NCBI GenBank assembly: GCA_034189035.1
Contig: JAXHVA010000125.1
Span: 1-10,769 of the forward strand
Source of the DNA: JAUXFK01 sp034189035
GTDB taxonomy: Bacteria; Desulfobacterota; UBA8473
Length of the DNA stretch: 10,769 nt
Direction: 5' to 3'
In this document: positions 7,018 to 10,769 of the stretch, one piece after another
Layout: each line of letters opens with the position of its first letter
Numbering within the stretch: position 1 is the stretch's first letter
Made by a program: the position numbers and the translations under genes
The notes under the pieces: model-generated
What the model was told of the DNA's origin: nothing
Databases searched by the model: none
Seen by the model: only the letters and a program-made list of their open reading frames with translations

Positions 7018-7908
7018 TTGAAGGAGGTAAATATAACTAAGCAAAATGATAAAGAACATTTTGATAAACTTTTAAAACTGATCGGTGATATTAATAAACA
7101 AATAGAGCTTGCATCATCATGGCAATATTACACTAGTGACTTGGAAGTTAATGAAAAAAGCCTGATTCCGCTGGGATTTCATAAGGCCTATGGGGCTGAA
7201 GAAAACCAGAAGATTATTGAACTTCTCAATATGATAACCGTATTCCCCCATTATTGTCTTTCCTTTTACAGTCATCCTGAAATGGATTTAATCATAGAAG
7301 AGAAAGATGGCGCTCCAGCTGTGTTTCAATCAGATCAATACCATAATATTGGCAGGGAAACTTTTGTTAAGTCCTGGGGCTGTTTTATGATGTACATCGG
7401 CTGGCCAAATAAAATTATAAACGATATTGATATCTTGGTTTCATCGGCTGAAAAATGTCCAGGGCTGACTGCGGGGCATGATATGATTACCGATTTGTGG
7501 GGCTTAAAAAATGCTTACCGTTATTTGACATGTACAGGTCAAAAAAATGCGACAGATATTGATTTCCAAAAGGAGATGGGACCTATAAGGAGACTGCATG
7601 AAAAATATTTAGTGAATGTAGATGATTATGATACGTTCTTATATGTTACCAGACCCCTTCTTACATCAATTGAGCTTTCCCCTGAAACGCAAAAAAACAT
7701 CGCGAGTTCGGATTATAAGGGGCTTGTGCCTTTATGCCAGATACCGTTTGGCCTTGGCGGATACCGGCCTGTATTAGAAAGAGATTTTGGATATGATAAA
7801 AGCAATATACTTGAAATAAATTTTCTTGGTGTTAAACATCCTTTGTTTGCGGTAACTCCGGGGATATTTGGATATGAGAGCGGTGCTTTTTATGATCCTG
7901 GGACTTGA
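7018..7908 (+). CDS. Unrecognised ~300-aa protein, odd start and probable 3' frameshift
   Basis: The frame is open for 296 codons from a TTG at 7018, but a perfect AAGGAGGT (7021-7028) lies inside it. That site points at ATA (7033-7035), codon 6, at ideal spacing, so the original start was probably there (ATA, or a mutated ATG). The protein is soluble-looking and Tyr/Asp-rich, with stretches such as HPEMDLIIEEKDGAPAVFQS and FGLGGYRPVLERDFGY and no signal peptide. It ends early at TGA 7906-7908. Adding one G to the GGG at 7900-7902 extends it with DLNDYWKAIQDSRFYKIYK to TAA at 7959-7961, a natural-looking C-terminus. I cannot assign a family. It lies 58 bp after the IS30 right end and upstream of a small gene on the same strand, possibly one operon. 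Confidence 0.65.
   Translation: MKEVNITKQNDKEHFDKLLKLIGDINKQIELASSWQYYTSDLEVNEKSLIPLGFHKAYGAEENQKIIELLNMITVFPHYCLSFYSHPEMDLIIEEKDGAPAVFQSDQYHNIGRETFVKSWGCFMMYIGWPNKIINDIDILVSSAEKCPGLTAGHDMITDLWGLKNAYRYLTCTGQKNATDIDFQKEMGPIRRLHEKYLVNVDDYDTFLYVTRPLLTSIELSPETQKNIASSDYKGLVPLCQIPFGLGGYRPVLERDFGYDKSNILEINFLGVKHPLFAVTPGIFGYESGAFYDPGT
7021..7028 (+). promoter_or_regulatory. Perfect Shine-Dalgarno facing an ATA codon
   Basis: AAGGAGGT is the full anti-16S complement. Four bases later comes ATA (7033) in the frame of the following gene, with no ATG, GTG or TTG at a usable distance downstream. Either ATA is used as a start or an ATG mutated. Confidence 0.7.
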
Positions 7909-8014
7909 ATGATTACTGGAAAGCGATACAGGATAGCAGATTTTATAAGATTTATAAATAAAATGAATCTGCTTCATGTGAATGATTTAAACTATTTTTT
8001 GTAGGAAAATAAAT

Positions 8015-8185
8015 ATGGGAACAGGCAGGATGTTCATGAGCCTTAGAATCGGGCATCTTTTGTATAATGTAAAAGCCGGTCATAAGGAATTAGACCGCAA
8101 AAATAAAAAAAAGGAGGAACCCAAACATCTGCTTAAAAGCGTTCCGGAACATGAACAGGAAAGGTTCTCGTTTAAATATCCGTGA
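8015..8185 (+). CDS. 56-aa basic, charged small protein
   Basis: It begins at the ATG at 8015 with TAGGAA a suitable distance upstream. Residues 1-20 (MGTGRMFMSLRIGHLLYNVK) are mildly amphipathic. Residues 21-50 are rich in Lys and Glu (DRKNKKKEEP, HEQER) and the end is FSFKYP. The charged middle could be helical or unstructured. There are no Cys and no known motif. It follows the ~300-aa gene on the same strand by about 50 bp (counting from that gene's restored stop), so the two may be co-transcribed, and it could be a partner or inhibitor of the larger protein. That last point is inference from position only. Confidence 0.5.
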   Translation: MGTGRMFMSLRIGHLLYNVKAGHKELDRKNKKKEEPKHLLKSVPEHEQERFSFKYP

Positions 8186-8340
8186 AAAGCATAAGCTTCC
8201 TGTTGCAGCGTTAATGTTCCCAACTCATTTTTCAATGCCAGGTAGTTTACGCCAACAGGCAATGCACCGGGCTCAGCCCTTGACATGGGACAAAAGAAAT
8301 TTTTGAGAAAATAAATTTTCCCAATATCAAGGGGTGACAC
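8186..8340 (-). other. Possible inserted fragment at the end of the membrane-protein gene
   Basis: On the minus strand two frames are open across this stretch: the tail of the 166-aa protein, and a second frame starting MSPLDIGKIYFLKNFFCPMS at 8340 and continuing PGALPVGVNYLALKNELGTL to about 8190. The second looks at least as protein-like as the first. It contains a GGGCTGAGCCC hairpin. The expected attC of the cassette is absent here, so the cassette's 3' end has probably been replaced by unrelated sequence. Identity unknown. Confidence 0.3.
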
Positions 8341-8747
8341 TTCTCTTCCTTTTTTATGTTTTGAAATGAATTAGCCAAAATATCAAGAAGGCGACCATCG
8401 TAGCAATAGCAGCTACTTGAATATATTTGATAAGCCTCTTTCAATTTATCATATTTTTGAGACATTAGCTGATAGCGGTCCTCTAATCGAAAATACATCT
8501 TTTTGATTTGAATCGGAAAGTCAGTAACAAAAACATCCTTGCCGTTCAAATTGACCACAAGACCAATCTTATCTTGGACTTCGTTATCTTCGAGTTGACG
8601 AAGCAGGTCGATTGCAGAAGATGTGAAACTCTCCTCATTCTTGCCGTAGCGAATCAAAAGCCCGACAAGAAACAAGATAATAGATACAGCAAATGCAAGT
8701 GCACCCAAAACGTCTATAACTTCTAAAAGCCATGCAGTCATCATCAT
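8247..8747 (-). CDS. Membrane-anchored protein of unknown function, cassette-borne
   Basis: 166 aa from the ATG at 8747, the first of three consecutive ATG codons; no strong ribosome binding site separates them. One transmembrane helix lies at about residues 8-33 (LEVIDVLGALAFAVSIILFL). A cytoplasmic or periplasmic domain follows, with NEVQDKIGLVVNLNGKDVFV, then a Tyr/Lys-rich helical part (FRLEDRYQLMSQKYDKLKEA). After about residue 140 the sequence changes character (KCHPLILGKFIF...SPVHCLLA), and this tail overlaps another open frame, so the 3' end may be a fusion to inserted DNA. The gene starts 98 bp inside a cassette boundary at 8845 (minus orientation), but no attC follows it. Function unknown. 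Confidence 0.6.
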   Translation of the reverse strand: MMMTAWLLEVIDVLGALAFAVSIILFLVGLLIRYGKNEESFTSSAIDLLRQLEDNEVQDKIGLVVNLNGKDVFVTDFPIQIKKMYFRLEDRYQLMSQKYDKLKEAYQIYSSSCYCYDGRLLDILANSFQNIKKEEKCHPLILGKFIFSKISFVPCQGLSPVHCLLA

Positions 8748-8839
8748 CACCAAACTTTCGAATAGATATACCGAAGGTTAAAAATCTGCCGTGAAGTTAT
8801 ACCAAACTAAAGGTGTCTTATGGGGTTTCCTTTTTACCT

Positions 8840-8930
8840 GTTCAACGACAAGCTCACCGGCGCAAAAGGTTGGAGGGAGAGAAGCAGTGACCGAAACCCT
8901 TTTGCGCCCGAGTGCAGCGCCGTGTTATGT
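8840..8930 (-). repeat. Integron attC site of the oxidoreductase cassette (91 bp)
   Basis: On the minus strand it runs from ACATAAC (8930-8924) to GTTGAAC (8846-8840), the latter a consensus GTTRRRY box. Inside, an 11-bp perfect stem pairs GGCGCAAAAGG with CCTTTTGCGCC, and further short pairings (CTC/GAG) extend toward the boxes. The left box ACATAAC departs from RYYYAAC at one base. It is the exact reverse complement of GTTATGT at the cassette start (10199-10193), as required if the cassette once closed into a circle. The cassette would span 8846-10198, 1353 bp. Confidence 0.8.
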
Positions 8931-9013
8931 GGCGTTTTCAAGCCTTGTGACTTGATGGTCTCAGCAATCCTTGTTGCAGAAAATTTCATTGCCTGGGCTG
9001 AGACAACCATTGT

Positions 9014-10156
9014 TTATTCTTGGCTGCCAAGCAGTGCAGCCAACATCTTCAGAACCTGTTTTTGCTCTTCCTTCTCTTCGCCTTCAAGCTCAAAAAAACA
9101 ACGGGATCCCCGTGGATTAAAACAACCGTTGCAGGCGACACACTGAGCTTTTTTTGTATCTCCATCTAACCATTTTTTTACAAGATCAGGCTCTCTGATC
9201 AAGGGACGACACATGGAGACCGCATCAATATTGTTCTCTTGCAGTACGGATTCAATAAGGTCTATATTCCGAAAGCCACCAACAAGTATAAGGGGTGTAT
9301 CCACTTCTGCAGCAAGTTTTTTTGCATATTCCAGATGATATGCTTCATGCTTTTTCGAACGGCTGGGATGTTGTTTGCCGGTAATGGTGCCACCGCTCAC
9401 CTCAATTGCATTAATGCCGTTTTTCGCAATTTCTTTTGCTGAAAAAAGGAAACCGTCAATATCGTAGGCGTTTTCCTCACGTCCAAAGTCTGAGGAGTTG
9501 AGCTTTATCCAAACGGGGAAATCCTCTCCGCAAGCGGTTTTTATGGAGTCGATGATTTCAAGGATGATCCGGACATTATTTTCAGGGCTTCCACCATATG
9601 CATCAGTTCTTTTATTGTAGACAGGGCTTAAAAATTTACTCAGAAGGTAACCATGAGCACCATGAATCTGTACACCATCAAAATCTGCCTTTTTTAACCG
9701 AAGTGCCGCTTCCCCAAACTCTTTAACCAGCTTCTTGATCTGTTCAACACTAAAGGGTTTGGGTTGTATAGCACTGACAGGGTCAGTAACATCAGACGGT
9801 GCTAGTACATCCTTGGTTGGTGCAAAGATCAACTGTGATCCAGCATGGGCGATCTGAGCGACAACCCGGCAACTAAGGTCATGAACGCATTGAGCTAACT
9901 CAGTCAAAGAATCAATAGCATCATCATTAGCAATTGAAACAGTGCTTGGAGAGTAGTTGTCCAACTCGGAAAAGGTCATATAACCAGTAATAATAAGTCC
10001 TACTCCACCTTTTGACAGGTTCGTGTATATTTCCTTCATTGCCGGTGACGCTTTGCCATCATTCATTGCAACGCCTTCATGGGTGGCAGATCTGAAAATT
10101 CTGTTTCTGACATCAATCCCTCCAACTATTGCTTTTTCAAATGCTTTTTTATTCAT
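9014..10156 (-). CDS. NADH:flavin oxidoreductase, Old Yellow Enzyme family
   Basis: 380 aa from the ATG at 10156, chosen because AAAGGTG lies five bases upstream; an ATG 33 bases earlier has no such site. It is an FMN-binding TIM barrel that reduces activated C=C bonds or related substrates with NAD(P)H. Visible marks are NRIFRSATHEG (18-28), QIAHAG (101-106), HGAHGYLLSKFLSP (165-178) with RTDAYGGSPEN, LVGGFR (291-296) and MCRPLI (315-320) near the FMN phosphate. The C-terminal CVACNGC-x7-C (339-353) is a tight Cys cluster resembling, with different spacing, the 4Fe-4S ligands of 2,4-dienoyl-CoA reductase-type members. The FAD/NAD domains of that subfamily are absent, so it may need a separate electron donor. 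The substrate is unknown. It is the only gene of a well-delimited integron cassette and lies on the cassette's forward strand. Confidence 0.9.
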   Translation of the reverse strand: MNKKAFEKAIVGGIDVRNRIFRSATHEGVAMNDGKASPAMKEIYTNLSKGGVGLIITGYMTFSELDNYSPSTVSIANDDAIDSLTELAQCVHDLSCRVVAQIAHAGSQLIFAPTKDVLAPSDVTDPVSAIQPKPFSVEQIKKLVKEFGEAALRLKKADFDGVQIHGAHGYLLSKFLSPVYNKRTDAYGGSPENNVRIILEIIDSIKTACGEDFPVWIKLNSSDFGREENAYDIDGFLFSAKEIAKNGINAIEVSGGTITGKQHPSRSKKHEAYHLEYAKKLAAEVDTPLILVGGFRNIDLIESVLQENNIDAVSMCRPLIREPDLVKKWLDGDTKKAQCVACNGCFNPRGSRCFFELEGEEKEEQKQVLKMLAALLGSQE

Positions 10157-10192
10157 TCTTTCACCTTTATTATATATTGATGACCTCAAGCC

Positions 10193-10271
10193 ACATAACG
10201 TTAATGGTAACAGGCCGCCCCCCGAACTATCCGCGATTAGCGCCCCGGGCCTCCCTACGGTCCTGTTGACC
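10193..10271 (-). repeat. Integron attC site of the three-helix protein cassette (79 bp)
   Basis: On the minus strand it runs from GGTCAAC (10271-10265) to GTTATGT (10199-10193). Inside the boxes, AACAGG-A-CCG pairs with CGG-CCTGTT, leaving one extrahelical base, a hallmark of attC asymmetry. The centre is GC-rich and imperfectly paired. It lies directly between the stop of the 101-aa gene and the oxidoreductase gene, same orientation as 8840-8930. Its left box would pair with a cassette start TTGACC, and TTGACC is found on the minus strand at 10724-10719, upstream of the 101-aa gene. Confidence 0.65.
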
Positions 10272-10292
10272 CGTCTTTTGTATTATGGAACA

Positions 10293-10598
10293 CTACAAAT
10301 ATATAAGGGCTATACCAATAGCAAAGCCAAGAATTGGGAATACATATTTCAATATTTTTTCATCAAACCCCGGCTTACCTGTTAGTACTTTCCCCCTCTG
10401 GTTTTGAACTCTTAATAATATGCTGAGAACGTAAAATGCTAAACAGCTGAAAAAAGTAATTGCTAACTTATTTACACTTGGAAATTTCTGATAATAGTAA
10501 AATAAAAACGACAGTATCAATCCTGATACAATTGATATAAGTATCCAGGCAAACTCATCCTTCCAATCTATTTTGTCTGTATTTTCATTGTAACTCAT
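10293..10598 (-). CDS. 101-aa three-helix membrane protein, cassette-borne
   Basis: The ATG at 10598 has GCAGGACA about seven bases upstream. A short acidic N-terminus (MSYNENTDKIDWKDE) precedes hydrophobic helices at about residues 17-36 (AWILISIVSGLILSFLFYYY), 45-64 (LAITFFSCLAFYVLSILL) and 83-101 (ILKYVFPILGFAIGIALIYL). The loop between helices 2 and 3 is basic (RVQNQRGKVLTGK). No family is recognised. The gene is AT-rich, unlike the GC-rich attC after it. Layout is that of a single-gene cassette: putative cassette start near 10724, gene, attC at 10193-10271. Confidence 0.7.
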   Translation of the reverse strand: MSYNENTDKIDWKDEFAWILISIVSGLILSFLFYYYQKFPSVNKLAITFFSCLAFYVLSILLRVQNQRGKVLTGKPGFDEKILKYVFPILGFAIGIALIYL

Positions 10599-10659
10599 TC
10601 AATTGTCCTGCATTCTTGCAACGTTGCCTATATGATTTTAGGCGATATAATCGCGGTGC

Positions 10660-10723
10660 TGACCGGCACCGGGGGCCGCACAAGCAAACGTAGTTTGATT
10701 GTGCGGTTCACGGTGTCCGGTCA
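10660..10723. repeat. Nested long hairpin, 64 bp
   Basis: TGACCGG-CACCG (10660-10671) pairs with CGGTG-T-CCGGTCA (10711-10723), with one extra T. Inside, CCGCACAA (10676-10683) pairs with TTGTGCGG (10699-10706) and CAAAC (10685-10689) with GTTTG (10693-10697) around a GTA loop, with a G opposite A mismatch between the two. The folded-strand architecture is like an attC, but the outer boxes are not AAC/GTT. It could be an attC variant, a terminator-like structure without a U-tract, or a mobile-element end. Confidence 0.75.
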
Positions 10724-10769
10724 AGTACCTTGTTCTGGCGCGCGGAGCGCGACGGAACAAGGTACTTGA
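10721..10769. repeat. Terminal 49-bp palindrome
   Basis: TCAAGTACCTTGTTC (10721-10735) and GAACAAGGTACTTGA (10755-10769) are a perfect 15-bp inverted repeat. After a 3x3 internal loop, CGCGC (10739-10743) pairs with GCGCG (10747-10751) around GGA. It runs exactly to the last base of the window, so the repeat may extend beyond it or be a fold-back assembly end. Confidence 0.8.

Noticed and set aside
7906..7908. TGA at 7906 as a selenocysteine codon, because the frame stays open for about 30 codons after it
   Set aside because: A one-base shift gives a much better C-terminus (DLNDYWKAIQDSRFYKIYK) and the read-through sequence is poor.
8820..9146. 108-codon plus-strand frame across the attC and the end of the oxidoreductase gene
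   Set aside because: It is antisense to a clear gene and runs through the attC hairpin; a shadow frame.
10023..10385. 120-codon plus-strand frame over 10023-10385
   Set aside because: It is antisense to the oxidoreductase start, the attC and the 101-aa gene; no ribosome binding site and no coherent protein.

Overview
The window is gene-poor, accessory-type DNA: decaying genes, an insertion sequence, integron-style gene cassettes, and patches of very different base composition. Nothing in it names a species. A B12-type radical SAM RiPP maturase, a possible UGA/selenocysteine gene, a DUF4143 ATPase remnant and integron cassettes together would fit an environmental anaerobe such as a Desulfobacterota, but that is a weak inference. 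Both ends are made of strong palindromes or homopolymer G/C runs, so this may be a contig broken at repeats.

Layout. (1) 1-2840, minus strand: a radical SAM/cobalamin-type RiPP maturase gene (208-1998) lies downstream of a 130-codon Cys-rich reading frame (2445-2837). That frame is interrupted by one in-frame UGA directly after a Cys codon and is followed by a SECIS-like fold. It is either a new selenoprotein, perhaps tied to the RiPP enzyme, or a Trp-to-stop pseudogene. (2) 3011-4520, plus strand: a DUF4143-type AAA ATPase pseudogene that can be read through almost its full length across several frameshifts and a stop, then a short broken frame. (3) 4533-4843: a 47-aa zinc-ribbon protein and, convergent with it, a frameshifted small minus-strand gene. 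(4) 4891-5794: plus-oriented integron cassettes. A partial attC, a membrane-protein gene, an attC of 58 bp, and a 78-aa membrane-protein gene whose own attC is missing. (5) 5862-6959: an IS30-family element with 28-bp inverted repeats and a broken transposase. (6) 7018-8185: an unrecognised ~300-aa gene with a perfect Shine-Dalgarno facing an ATA codon and a probable 1-nt frameshift near its end, then a 56-aa gene. (7) 8247-10725, minus strand: oppositely oriented cassettes. They carry a membrane-anchored protein, an Old Yellow Enzyme family oxidoreductase and a three-helix membrane protein, separated by two attC sites. (8) 10660-10769: two very strong hairpins.

The clearest system-level result is the cassette logic. 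For the oxidoreductase cassette, the 7-base left box of its own attC (ACATAAC) is the exact reverse complement of the GTTATGT at the cassette start 1.3 kb away, as expected when a circular cassette is opened by an integron integrase. No integrase gene is visible, and the two cassette groups point at each other, so this is probably an integrase-less attC cluster (CALIN) rearranged by an inversion. The cassette proteins are mostly small membrane proteins of unknown role.
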